This document shows, in pieces, positions 7,898 through 16,472 of a stretch of DNA of 64,000 nucleotides. The notes under the pieces are model-generated. The model saw nothing but the letters and a program-made list of their open reading frames with translations, was not told where the DNA came from and ran no database searches. Source of the stretch: Marinagarivorans cellulosilyticus (GTDB taxonomy: Bacteria > Pseudomonadota > Gammaproteobacteria > Pseudomonadales > Cellvibrionaceae). The stretch lies in the NCBI RefSeq assembly GCF_021655555.1, contig NZ_AP023086.1, positions 3,440,685 to 3,504,684 of the forward strand. The letters are read 5' to 3'. Numbering within the stretch: the stretch's first letter is position 1; each line of letters begins with the position of its first letter. The position numbers and the translations under genes are program-made.

Positions 7898-8533
7898 TTG
7901 TTTGAAGCACAAGAGATTGATCAATTACTGGCTAGCCATAAAGTAAAGGGCTTTTTACCAGCTCACGAAGCCGCAGCGCTTTTTAAAGTTGCGCAAAAAC
8001 AGGCCGAGTTAGGGCCGATATTAGAAATAGGTAGTTATTGTGGTCGTTCTGCGGTGTATTTGGGGGCGGCTGCTCGCCGCTCTGCGCAGCCGGTTTTCTC
8101 GGTTGATCACCATACTGGCTCGGAAGAACATCAGCGTGGAGAAGGCTACTTTGATAGTGAGCATTGGGATAGCGCTTTAAACCGAGTTGATACATTACCT
8201 GCGATGCGCCGAACCTTGAAACAATGCGATATGGAGGATGTGGTCATTCCTATTGTGGCGCGCTCAGAGTTATTAGCCGCTTTTTGGACAACCCCCTTAG
8301 CTTTAATTTTTGTTGATGGTGGGCATAGTGAGGTGCAAGCTAAAGCTGATTGCCTTTTGTGGGCGAAGCATCTAATGCCTGCCGGCATCATGGCGATTCA
8401 TGATATTTTTGAGCACCCCAAAGACGGTGGTCAAGCACCGTACAATGCTATGCAAGCGGTTATTGCAGAGTACGGGCTTGAATTAATCGACAGAGTCGAT
8501 TCCTTAGTGTTTTTAGCCAAAGCGGCGGATTAA
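7898..8533 (+). CDS. Class I SAM-dependent methyltransferase (Methyltransf_24 type)
   Basis: About 211 residues with a Rossmann-type SAM-binding fold. Motif I is ILEIGSYCGRSAVYLG, an acidic motif II follows at FSVDHHTG, LIFVDGGHS lies at the strand-4 position, and IMAIHDIFEHP follows. This VDGGHS/HDI pattern is typical of Methyltransf_24 proteins, which include O-methyltransferases and sugar-modifying enzymes; the substrate is not known. Start: a GTG at 7886 is in frame, but GAGGTG at 7883-7888 is a good ribosome site 9 bases before TTG 7898, so I prefer the TTG. The gene overlaps the convergent transporter gene by 4 bp at the stop codons. Confidence 0.75.
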   Translation: MFEAQEIDQLLASHKVKGFLPAHEAAALFKVAQKQAELGPILEIGSYCGRSAVYLGAAARRSAQPVFSVDHHTGSEEHQRGEGYFDSEHWDSALNRVDTLPAMRRTLKQCDMEDVVIPIVARSELLAAFWTTPLALIFVDGGHSEVQAKADCLLWAKHLMPAGIMAIHDIFEHPKDGGQAPYNAMQAVIAEYGLELIDRVDSLVFLAKAAD

Positions 8534-9741
8534 GTCGCTTTGCTCGTGTGTGATTCTGCGGTTTTGGTAGCCTCTTGAGTATTGCTGCATGCAAAAAGAA
8601 AACCTATTGCTGTTGCAGCCACAAGGGCGTTAGCTAAATACATGTTGTGGTAGCCGACCCAAGCGGCAATGACTCCTACAATTAGGCTGCCAAAAATATT
8701 GCCAAGGTTAATGGTGTTAACAAACAGTGATGATGCGGTACCTGCGAATTTTGGCATTTGGTCTTGAAACCAAGTTGTGCCAAGTCCAGCAATAAAGCCT
8801 ATAAATAGTGCATTTAGTGCCTGCATCGCAATTAGTTGCCATAGGCTATTTGAAAACCAAACGCCGACGTAAAGCAGCATGGCCGATGCCGCGCCTATGC
8901 GCAGTAATGGTAATAAAGGGGTTCGTGTGGCTAGCCAGCCCCCTAGTAGCATAACGGGTATTTCAAGTGCAGCAGCGGCGCCGAGTATGTAGCCCGCATA
9001 GTGCGGCTTTATTGAAAGGTGCTCTACTAGCATTTGCGGTAGAGCAATCATGTAGCTGTGGTTTACGCCAAATAAAATTGAAAACGCGACGAAACCCAAT
9101 TTTAAGTTAAGCGGTATGTGCGCTTTTTCGTTGGGGTCTCTGGGAGCAGGGTTCGCTTTTGCCTTGGGTAGGAAGCTCCAAGCCACAATGCCCACAACGA
9201 CATAGGCGATGGCGAGCAATAAATAGTGTTTGCTGGAGCCTAAAACATACTGTAAATGGAAGCCTAATGGCGGGCCGCCAATCCACGACAGGGCAAAGCT
9301 TGCGCGCAAAATGGCGTTAAAAAGCGGCACCTGTTCAGGCGGGAATTCGCCATCTGCATACTCGCGTCCGTGGGCCATAATTTGCGGTAAGGTAATAGCT
9401 GAAAAGCTAAAAATCACCACGCCCGCCGTGAGTGCTAGCCAATAGCTAGGGCTGAGTGCAAAGCATACGCACGCGATCGCCCCCGCTACCATACCCAAAA
9501 ATATTAGCATTAACCGGTTTATGCCTTTATCCGACATTAAGCCAACCACTTGCGATACCACGATGGCGCTTGCCGCTAGCGCAACAAAAAACACACCAAG
9601 GTAAAAGGGGGAGCTTTCAAAGCGCTCCACGAGGTAAACGCTCAATGTCGGTTGAATTTGCGCCCATAGCGAGCCAATAGTAAAGGCCACAAAATAGGTT
9701 AGCAGGGCGCCGGGGCGTAGTAAGGGGATGTATTGTTTCAA
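8530..9741 (-). CDS. MFS sugar efflux transporter, Set family
   Basis: 403-residue major facilitator with about 12 hydrophobic helices. It resembles the SetA/SetB sugar-efflux group: the GALLTYFVAFTIGSLWA first helix, VGLMSDKG in the loop 2-3 position, the FSAITLPQIMAHGREYAD segment before helix 5, and NAILRASFALSWIGGPPLGF in helix 5. The hydrophilic central loop (PKAKANPAPRDPNEKAH) falls near residue 200 as expected. Set proteins export lactose, glucose or related sugars by proton exchange; the actual substrate is unproven. The start is TTG with GAGG 7 bases upstream. It is monocistronic, convergent with the methyltransferase and divergent from the radical SAM gene. Confidence 0.8.
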   Translation of the reverse strand: MKQYIPLLRPGALLTYFVAFTIGSLWAQIQPTLSVYLVERFESSPFYLGVFFVALAASAIVVSQVVGLMSDKGINRLMLIFLGMVAGAIACVCFALSPSYWLALTAGVVIFSFSAITLPQIMAHGREYADGEFPPEQVPLFNAILRASFALSWIGGPPLGFHLQYVLGSSKHYLLLAIAYVVVGIVAWSFLPKAKANPAPRDPNEKAHIPLNLKLGFVAFSILFGVNHSYMIALPQMLVEHLSIKPHYAGYILGAAAALEIPVMLLGGWLATRTPLLPLLRIGAASAMLLYVGVWFSNSLWQLIAMQALNALFIGFIAGLGTTWFQDQMPKFAGTASSLFVNTINLGNIFGSLIVGVIAAWVGYHNMYLANALVAATAIGFLFACSNTQEATKTAESHTSKAT

Positions 9742-10011
9742 TGGGGAACCTCGTCATTTAGCTGAGGCGTACGGCAATCAGCAATAGGGCGCGCATTGTA
9801 GCGGTACGACCCTACGCTGGCTATGTGGCGAAATGTCTTTTGCTGCGTTAATGCAGTTTGGGCCAATGAGCGTGCTGTGAATGGCCGCGCTGGCTAGGAT
9901 TATATTTTTGACGACAACGCTTAATATCTCCCAGTAATTCATGTATCGCCATTTTTTTGATGCATAAGTGGGATACTATTGCCGCAATAATTTTCCCAGT
10001 AGTGGTGATGT

Positions 10012-11085
10012 ATGTCAAAGAAAAAGCGGATTTGCACCAAACCCTTTGAGTGGATGGAGTTATTTAATGAGCCAGAGGGGGCGTTGTATGCTTGTTGTCC
10101 TGGTTGGCTGCCAACACCGATTGGCAATATAAACAACGCCGATGCCAAAACTATTTGGCAGGGGCAAATGGCTTCTGAGATTCGTCAGTCTGTCATTGAT
10201 GGTTCTTTTAAGTACTGCAGTAAAGACTTTTGCCCGTATGTTTCTGACCCTTTCGCGCCAGAAAGTCCGATTAAAGATGTTGATGAAATTGAGTATCAAG
10301 AGTATCAGTTGGCTGTGAGTCAGCCCGAGCTTTATTTGCCTTCACCTAAGACGATTAACTGTGCTTATGATCGCTCGTGTAACCTGCAGTGCCCTTCGTG
10401 CCGCACTGAAATTATGCAGGCCAGTAAGGCTGAGCGCGAAGAATATAATGCTTTGATTCACGACGTGCTGGATGTTTTTGCCGATGATTTAGGCACTTTG
10501 TATGTGACCGGGTCTGGTGATCCTTTTGCATCACGCCATTATTGGGAGTTATTAACATCCGATATTGCCGAGCGATACCCCAAGTTAAAGTACCGCCTGC
10601 ACAGTAATGCGATTATGTTTACGCCGGCGCGCTGGGAAAAACTAGCGCAGCTGGATGGCAAGGTATCGCTCATTGAAATCTCCATTGATGGCGGCAGGCG
10701 GGATTCGTACGAAATTAATCGTTACCCTGCAAAGTGGGATGAGTTAATGATGCGCATGGATTTTATTGCTTCTGTTAGAGCCCAGCACCCCGAAATGCAG
10801 CTTAAAATTAACTACGTGGTGCAAGCGAATAATTGGCGAGATATGAAGCCTTTAGTTGGGCTGGCCAAGAAGTGGGGCGCCGACATCGTTAAGTTCTCAA
10901 AGATTAATAATTGGGGTACATACACGCCCAGTGAGTACCGAAAAATTTGTATGCACGATCCTTTGCATCCAGATTTCGAGGCGTTCCGCGAGTATATTAC
11001 CGATACACTCTTTGACGATTCTATGATCATGATGGACGACTTTATTCCCGAGGCATCTCAGCTCATTGCAAGCGATTGTATTTAG
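10012..11085 (+). CDS. Radical SAM protein with N-terminal SPASM-like Cys module
   Basis: 357 residues. The radical SAM cluster motif CxxxCxxC is at C123, C127 and C130 (RSCNLQCPSC), followed by a TIM-barrel-like region with LYVTGSGDPFAS and EISIDGGRRDSYE. Unusually, the SPASM-like segment precedes the core: C8, then GALYACCPGW (C28, C29), IGNINNADAKTIW, then C69 and C74 (YCSKDFC). In typical SPASM enzymes this arrangement follows the barrel and binds auxiliary 4Fe-4S clusters. Such enzymes modify peptides, proteins or sugars. No precursor peptide, RiPP export gene or partner maturase is beside it; it stands alone between a transporter and pabB. The substrate is unknown. Confidence 0.8.
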   Translation: MSKKKRICTKPFEWMELFNEPEGALYACCPGWLPTPIGNINNADAKTIWQGQMASEIRQSVIDGSFKYCSKDFCPYVSDPFAPESPIKDVDEIEYQEYQLAVSQPELYLPSPKTINCAYDRSCNLQCPSCRTEIMQASKAEREEYNALIHDVLDVFADDLGTLYVTGSGDPFASRHYWELLTSDIAERYPKLKYRLHSNAIMFTPARWEKLAQLDGKVSLIEISIDGGRRDSYEINRYPAKWDELMMRMDFIASVRAQHPEMQLKINYVVQANNWRDMKPLVGLAKKWGADIVKFSKINNWGTYTPSEYRKICMHDPLHPDFEAFREYITDTLFDDSMIMMDDFIPEASQLIASDCI

Positions 11086-11099
11086 ATGCATCTAAGTGA

Positions 11100-12464
11100 T
11101 TAAAGATCATCTCCAGCAGATGTTTCACTTAATGCCGACATAAGCTTTGCCACTTTGAAAACCGATTCTTGATATTCCTCGCGGGCGTCGGAATCGGCAA
11201 CAATGCCGCCGCCTCCCCAGCAGTATAAAGTGTTGTGTTCGGCTAATAGGGTGCGAATACTAATGCTGCTATCGGCGTTTCCGTTATTGCTGAAGTAAGC
11301 AATGGCGCCGCAGTAAATACCTCGTTTTTCTTGTTCCAGTTCGTTAATGATTTCCATGGCTCGCTTTTTGGGTGCGCCAGTAATCGAGCCGCCGGGAAAG
11401 CTGCGCTTAAATAGGTCAAAAGCGCTGAATTCACTTTTGAGTTCGCCTGTTACTGTGCTTATTAAGTGGTGAACGTTAGCAAAAGTATGTAGCTCGCACA
11501 GGTGTGGAACTTTTACAGAAAAGGGCTCGCAGCATTGACTCAGGTCGTTGCGTAATAAGTCTACAATCATGACGTTTTCGGCGCGGTTTTTTTCGCTGGC
11601 TAACAGTGCAGTGGCTAATTGCTGATCCTGGGTCAGTGTTTCTCCACGTGGGCAGGTGCCTTTAATGGGTTGGGTGTTAACGTGCTTGCCATTAATGTGC
11701 AAAAAGCGTTCGGGTGATACGCTCAAAATGGCTGCATCGCGGTATGGCAAAAATGCGGAGTAAGGGCTAGGTGTCGCTTTGCGAAGCTGCAAATACGCAG
11801 TTGCAAGGTTGCCTTGGAAGGTTGCACTAAAGCGTTGGCTGAAATTTACCTGGTAACAATCACCAGCCAAAATATACTCAGCAATAGCTTGTAAGCTTTT
11901 AATATAATCATCATAGCTGGTGCTTGGGGTGAAGGCCGCACAGCTAAATGGTCCCTGTTGTTGCGAGGCGGCTGTTGATTGCTCGTCCAATAGCGTAAGC
12001 ACGGTTGATGGTGCTTTGCTTTTACTTGTAAATACCCAGGTCGCGTGACGTTTGTCGTGATCAACAACTAATGCCCAGTCGTAAGCCCCTAATTGTACAA
12101 GTGGCAGGTTGTAAGAGTGCCCAGTGGGTAAATGGAAGTTGGGGTTTTGCCAGTCGTAGCAAAAGTGACCGATAATGCCGCCAGTAAAGGGGAGGTCTAA
12201 ATCAGTGCAGGTAGCGTCTTGTGCTTGGGTATGCTGCTCAACCCAATCCTCTAAAGTTGTGATGTCGCAGTTGGAGGAGCAAGAAAACAGGCCGTTGTGG
12301 TCAATCGAGGCTCTATCGGTGGAAAGCGCGCTGAAAATATCGTAGCGACCTTGTTGGCTGTAAGGGCGCCCGCTATCTAGCCAGACAAAATCCTCAAGGT
12401 GGCGAAGTTGGGCAAAGTAATACTCGGGATTATTGTGATAGGGTGCGGTTATACAGCGTGTCAT
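11100..12464 (-). CDS. pabB: Aminodeoxychorismate synthase component I
   Basis: 454-residue chorismate-utilising enzyme that makes 4-amino-4-deoxychorismate for folate synthesis, using ammonia from a PabA/TrpG-type glutaminase. The chorismate-binding domain shows AGDCYQVNFSQRF, LSVSPERFL, the PIKGTCPRG motif, SEKNRAENVMIVDLLRNDL, and FPGGSITGAPKKRAMEII. The lysine in PIKGT is diagnostic of PabB; anthranilate synthase TrpE has alanine there. Length is usual for PabB without a fused glutaminase or lyase. The ATG start is followed by a normal N-terminal domain. It is convergent with the radical SAM gene. The amidotransferase partner could be TrpG at 30.7 kb acting in both pathways, which is inference. 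Confidence 0.95.
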   Translation of the reverse strand: MTRCITAPYHNNPEYYFAQLRHLEDFVWLDSGRPYSQQGRYDIFSALSTDRASIDHNGLFSCSSNCDITTLEDWVEQHTQAQDATCTDLDLPFTGGIIGHFCYDWQNPNFHLPTGHSYNLPLVQLGAYDWALVVDHDKRHATWVFTSKSKAPSTVLTLLDEQSTAASQQQGPFSCAAFTPSTSYDDYIKSLQAIAEYILAGDCYQVNFSQRFSATFQGNLATAYLQLRKATPSPYSAFLPYRDAAILSVSPERFLHINGKHVNTQPIKGTCPRGETLTQDQQLATALLASEKNRAENVMIVDLLRNDLSQCCEPFSVKVPHLCELHTFANVHHLISTVTGELKSEFSAFDLFKRSFPGGSITGAPKKRAMEIINELEQEKRGIYCGAIAYFSNNGNADSSISIRTLLAEHNTLYCWGGGGIVADSDAREEYQESVFKVAKLMSALSETSAGDDL

Positions 12465-12568
12465 GGTGGTGTGTTCATAGGGCTTGTTGGTGATTTTACA
12501 TCACTGAGTGGGTAAATGCTGGTGTGCCACTTTAATAAATTAGCTATTTTATCTTTGTGGGGGTGTAT

Positions 12569-12916
12569 ATGGCGTTCTATGCGTTGGCCAAAACAAATGA
12601 ATTAACCGAGGGGTTTAAGCGCTCGATTAAACTGCCATCTATTGCCGTGCTAATTTTTGTTCATGAAAACGAGCTGTATATTATTGAAGACCGCTGCCCG
12701 CATATGGATATCCCGTTAGTCACTGGCACACTGGAAGCCTCTGGCGATGAAGGCGCCATACGTTGTCGCGCTCACGGCATTGCCTTTAACCTTGCGACAG
12801 GTAAAGCTGAAGGTATGTGGGCAGATACGCTCAATTGCTTGAATGCGTTTGTCCCTGTTTATCGAGATTATACTGTGGGTATTGACATTGATGATGCCGA
12901 TGAAGATCGCGAGTAA
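12569..12916 (+). CDS. Small Rieske [2Fe-2S] protein
   Basis: About 115 residues forming a single Rieske domain. Box 1 is RCPHMDIPL (C-x-H) and box 2 is RCRAHGIAF (C-x-x-H), the two Cys and two His that hold a 2Fe-2S cluster; the protein ends in an acidic tail (DIDDADEDRE). Stand-alone Rieske proteins of this size act as ferredoxins for oxygenases or as nitrite-reductase small-subunit relatives; no oxygenase is adjacent. An in-frame GTG 12 bases upstream exists, but ATG 12569 preceded by GGGGGTG is the better start. The gene stands alone between pabB (divergent) and the kinase operon. Confidence 0.85.
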   Translation: MAFYALAKTNELTEGFKRSIKLPSIAVLIFVHENELYIIEDRCPHMDIPLVTGTLEASGDEGAIRCRAHGIAFNLATGKAEGMWADTLNCLNAFVPVYRDYTVGIDIDDADEDRE

Positions 12917-13203
12917 GTCTATTACCTTGTCTTTGTAGTGTCATATATCTTAGCGTGCAAAGCGTTAAATTTTCGTGCCTGTTATCGGTGCACCCTAGAG
13001 CTATCAATTTATTGAGTGCGCAATTGTGAAGTTATTTTTGCTTTCACATAGTGCAAGTTGCGGCTGTGTTTTTCTGACTGCCCCGTTATTCTGACGTGCC
13101 GGCCCAAGCTTTTGTTGTTTTGCGAACACATTTTAGCGAGGCTTCGTTGTTGGCATGCTAATGGCATTGGCTGAGTGTCTTGTTTGGCCTCTGGGGTTGG
13201 TTC

Positions 13204-15303
13204 ATGTTTTCTTCTCGATTTAATGTAGGTAAGTATCGGGGGGTATTAATTTCTGTTGCACTGTTTATCTTGTTGGACGCATCGGTATTAATGCTTAACT
13301 TCTTTATTTCCTTTCAAATTGCAGATGATGCTGTTGGCGTAAACTTGGCGGGGCGTCAGCGGATGTTGTCGCAGCGCATTGCTAAAAGCCTGTATGCGCT
13401 TGAGGGTGAATATCGTATGGGTGGGCGCTTTAATCCAGATACCCTTCAAGAGTTGACATCAAGCGCCACCTTATTTGAAGATACTTTAAAAGCTTTTATT
13501 GCAGGCGGTGTTGCGCAGGGTGCATCGGGCGAGAGAGTTATGTTGCAAGCAGTTACCGATGTTAATGCAACGGCCGCCTTGGTGAAAGCTAATCAGCGTT
13601 GGGACGATTACAAAAAATCCATTTTTACTTTGGCGCGCACAGAGTTGGGGAATGATCGGGGGCAGGAACATTTGGTTGTGGCGCTAAAAAATGCGCGAAG
13701 CCATAACCTTCCTATTCTTACGCTCATGAATGATTTTACGGTCGCCCTCGAAAATATTGCAACGTCTAAGGCTAACCGTTTGCGCTGGATTCAAACGGTG
13801 GGTATTTCGCTCGCTATCATCAATTTTTTGTTTATTTTGTTTCACTTTATTCGTCAATTGCGCGAAAGCGATGCGGTTTTAGATGCCGCTAAAAACGAAA
13901 CGACGGAGATCTTAAATACGGTTAACGAGGGGTTGTTTCTTGTATCTCAAGATCTCTCTATTGGCTCGCAATATTCAAAAGCGCTAGAAAATATTATTGG
14001 CGTTAAAAATTTACAGGGTAAATCACTACTGGATGTGCTCGCGGGGCTTGTCAGTGACAAAGAAGCAAAAACAACAACAGAGTTTGTTGCACTTCTATTT
14101 AACCCCAAAGTAAAAGAAAAGCTTATTGGCGACCTAAACCCGCTGGATGAAGTCGAAGTTATACTGCGACATGATAGCGGCCTACCTGAAACGCGACATC
14201 TCAGTTTTTCGTTTTCTCGTGCTATGGCGGGTAAAATCATCTCTCATGTGCTTGTCAGTGTTACCGATATTTCCGAAAAAGTGATGCTGGAGCGCGAACT
14301 TAATGAGTCGCGTGAAAGCACATCTAAGCAGGTTGAAATGTTATCGGGTTTGCTGCATGTGAACCCTATATTACTGCAAGATTTTATCGCCAGCGCATAT
14401 GTGTTTTATGGTCGAATTAATAATGTCTTTAAAGTTTCATCAAAGTCAAATGGCGCTATGCAGTCGAAGCTTGATGATGCCTTTGTAGAGGTGCACAACT
14501 TTAAAGGCAATGCTATGTCGCTCAAGTTAGAAAGCTTTACCGATAGAGCCACGGCTTTTGAGGATGATATAGCGCGCTTAAAAGCTAAAGCCGATTTGTC
14601 GGGCGATGACTTTTTAAGTTTGACGGTTTATCTCGATGAAATGATTAGTTATACCCAGCAGATCGAGACGTTGGTTGACAAAATGGCGCTTTATGGTGCC
14701 GCACGAAAGGCGCCGGCTGCTAATTTGGAGCAATGGAAACCGCTTTATACTTTGGTCGACAGTGTGGCTAGTAATCAGGGTAAGTCGGTAGAGCTGGTTT
14801 GCTCTGGCTTGAGTGAGTTGGGCGGGCTGCCGGATGATTTTATTCGCGGGCTAAAAACTGCGCTAATTCAGCTTTTGCGTAATAGTGTGGCTCACGGTGT
14901 AGAACCTTCGTCTGAACGGTTGGGCCGGAAAAAAGCCAAGGTCGGCAGAGTTGATGTGCGTGCAGCAAGCATAGCGGGAGGCTCAATTGAAATTGTTGTA
15001 CAAGATGACGGCGCTGGCATCAATTATGGGGTATTGCGGCAAAAAGCGCTGGCTTCGAAACGTTGGAGTGCTGATGAGGTGGAAGGCTGGAGTCGAGCGC
15101 AGTTGGCTTCTCTAATCTTTTATCGAGATGTAAGTACTGCGGATACATTGTCGCAGGATGCTGGTCGTGGTGTTGGCATGCCGGCTGTATTGAAGTGGGT
15201 CAATAGCTTGCAAGGAAAAATCAAAGTGTCGAGCCGTCCAGGTTTATATACGCGTTTTATAATTTCCTTACCGCAGCCGGCTGCTGAACGTTTAGCCGCG
15301 TAG
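13204..15303 (+). CDS. Membrane CheA-like histidine kinase with PilJ-type sensor, PAS and Hpt domains
   Basis: About 699 residues. It has a transmembrane helix near the N-terminus, then a PilJ/NarX-like helical sensor with the VNLAGRQRMLSQRIAKSL signature, a second helix (IQTVGISLAIINFLFILFHF), a PAS-like domain (EILNTVNEGLFLV onward), a linker, and an Hpt-like domain with the phospho-acceptor motif HNFKGNA. The C-terminal CheA-type ATPase has an N-box LLRNSVAHGVEP, a G1 box DDGAGI and a G2 box GRGVGM. No P5/CheW-like domain is present, so it is not a standard chemotaxis kinase. An in-frame TTG lies 24 bases upstream; ATG 13204 is preferred. It is the first gene of an operon with a receiver and a CheX-like protein. 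Confidence 0.8.
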   Translation: MFSSRFNVGKYRGVLISVALFILLDASVLMLNFFISFQIADDAVGVNLAGRQRMLSQRIAKSLYALEGEYRMGGRFNPDTLQELTSSATLFEDTLKAFIAGGVAQGASGERVMLQAVTDVNATAALVKANQRWDDYKKSIFTLARTELGNDRGQEHLVVALKNARSHNLPILTLMNDFTVALENIATSKANRLRWIQTVGISLAIINFLFILFHFIRQLRESDAVLDAAKNETTEILNTVNEGLFLVSQDLSIGSQYSKALENIIGVKNLQGKSLLDVLAGLVSDKEAKTTTEFVALLFNPKVKEKLIGDLNPLDEVEVILRHDSGLPETRHLSFSFSRAMAGKIISHVLVSVTDISEKVMLERELNESRESTSKQVEMLSGLLHVNPILLQDFIASAYVFYGRINNVFKVSSKSNGAMQSKLDDAFVEVHNFKGNAMSLKLESFTDRATAFEDDIARLKAKADLSGDDFLSLTVYLDEMISYTQQIETLVDKMALYGAARKAPAANLEQWKPLYTLVDSVASNQGKSVELVCSGLSELGGLPDDFIRGLKTALIQLLRNSVAHGVEPSSERLGRKKAKVGRVDVRAASIAGGSIEIVVQDDGAGINYGVLRQKALASKRWSADEVEGWSRAQLASLIFYRDVSTADTLSQDAGRGVGMPAVLKWVNSLQGKIKVSSRPGLYTRFIISLPQPAAERLAA

Positions 15304-15315
15304 GTGCGAATAAAT

Positions 15316-15690
15316 ATGCTCCCATTAATGATTGTTGATGATTCAAACGTAATTCGACGAAAGATCGATCGTTTTAATAAAGCTTCTAAGCGGTTCTGTG
15401 TTGTGGCGACAGCCAGTAATGGCCGTGATGCCTTGAGGAAATTTGGCATAGCCCGCCCCAAAGTAATTACTATGGATTTGACAATGCCTGAAATGAACGG
15501 CATAGATTGTATTGAGGCTTTAATTGCCCGCGATCCGGACCTGCAAATATTAGTTGTGTCTGCCTTATCGGATAAGGCGACGGGAATAGAGGCGTTGCAA
15601 AAAGGTGCGAGTGGGTTCCTATGCAAGCCTTTCACTGAAAAACAACTGGAAGCTGCGTTGTTGGAGTTGATTGAGGATTATGATGTCTGA
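15316..15690 (+). CDS. CheY-like single-domain response regulator
   Basis: About 124 residues, a lone receiver domain. The acidic pocket (LMIVDDSN), the phospho-acceptor aspartate in ITMDLTMPEMNG, the VVSAL switch Ser/Thr position and the conserved lysine in FLCKPFTE are all present. With no output domain it must act by protein contact. The preceding gene stops at 15303. GTG 15304 is in frame, but ATG 15316 has TAGGTG about 8 bases upstream and gives a normal receiver N-terminus. The 3' end overlaps the CheX-like gene. It is probably phosphorylated by the upstream CheA-like kinase and dephosphorylated by the downstream CheX-like protein; this is inferred from the operon. Confidence 0.9.
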   Translation: MLPLMIVDDSNVIRRKIDRFNKASKRFCVVATASNGRDALRKFGIARPKVITMDLTMPEMNGIDCIEALIARDPDLQILVVSALSDKATGIEALQKGASGFLCKPFTEKQLEAALLELIEDYDV

Positions 15691-16132
15691 GCAAACCCTC
15701 CGGGTATTTATTGATGGGGTTGTTCGTTATTTTGATCATATCGACAACAGTGCAGTTACAGTCGGCACACCCTATTTGGTTGAGAATGATAAGCCTGCAG
15801 CGTTTGATGTGACGGGCATTATCGGTGTGACGGGGCCATATCGAGGTTGTGTTTACTTTACTGCGCCTCGAATTTTGGTTAAGCATTTATTGTTGCAAAT
15901 GGGAGAGAGGGATACCTGCGCTGAGCATGTTTTCGATTTGGTTGGAGAAATTGCTAATACGGTTTCCGGTAATGCGCGCAGTGAATTCGGGCCTGCATTT
16001 AATATTTCTGTGCCAATAGTGCTAGAAGGCGCGCCTGACAGTATTTATCTGCCATCCTCTTTGCGTTCTTATGTGGTGCCTATTTACTGGAAAACATATA
16101 ATGCGGCTGTGGTAATTTGCCTTTCACATTAG
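15680..16132 (+). CDS. CheX-like phosphatase-family protein
   Basis: About 150 residues of the CheX/CheC-like fold. The signature helix VGEIANTVSGNARSEFG contains the E-x2-N pattern that in CheX attacks phospho-CheY. The preceding beta-strand region (FDVTGIIGVTGPYRGCVYF) also matches CheX. Adjacent ATGs at 15680 and 15683 overlap the last codons of the receiver gene, with GAGG at 15673-15676, so translation is coupled to the upstream gene. It most likely removes phosphate from the neighbouring CheY-like protein. It is the last gene of the trio; nothing in the 58 bp after it looks like a strong terminator. Confidence 0.82.
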   Translation: MMSEQTLRVFIDGVVRYFDHIDNSAVTVGTPYLVENDKPAAFDVTGIIGVTGPYRGCVYFTAPRILVKHLLLQMGERDTCAEHVFDLVGEIANTVSGNARSEFGPAFNISVPIVLEGAPDSIYLPSSLRSYVVPIYWKTYNAAVVICLSH

Positions 16133-16190
16133 TGCTTGCTATGTTTTGGGTGATTATTTTGAGTGATTATTTACGTAAGGCCCGTGATTT

Positions 16191-16472
16191 ATGATTTATG
16201 TTTTAATTGAGCGTCGCATTGCTGAGGGAATGGCAACTACTTACGATGAAAGTGCCCGCGACATGTTGCAGCAAACGTATGCAGTGCCAGGTTTTATTTC
16301 TGGTGAGGCTTACGAGGATATGGCAGATAATAATCATCGGTTTCTATTATGTAAGTGGCGAACATCTCGCGATTGGCAAAAATGGTTACACAGTGCTGAG
16401 CGAGCCGAGCTGATTAATCGTTTTGCTCCAATACTTCAGGAACCCGAAAAAATAACATTATTAGCCGTATAG
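16191..16472 (+). CDS. Antibiotic biosynthesis monooxygenase (ABM) domain protein
   Basis: 93-residue ferredoxin-like alpha/beta protein of the ABM superfamily: a beta-strand start (MIYVLIERRI), PGFISGEAYEDMADNNHRFLLCKWRTSRDWQKWLHS in the middle with the conserved tryptophans, and a closing strand. Members include small quinol monooxygenases and haem-degrading proteins as well as many of unknown role; there is no haem-ligand signature to decide. It overlaps the convergent hydrolase gene by 12 bp. It may be read through from the CheX operon, since the gap is only 58 bp. Confidence 0.75.
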   Translation: MIYVLIERRIAEGMATTYDESARDMLQQTYAVPGFISGEAYEDMADNNHRFLLCKWRTSRDWQKWLHSAERAELINRFAPILQEPEKITLLAV

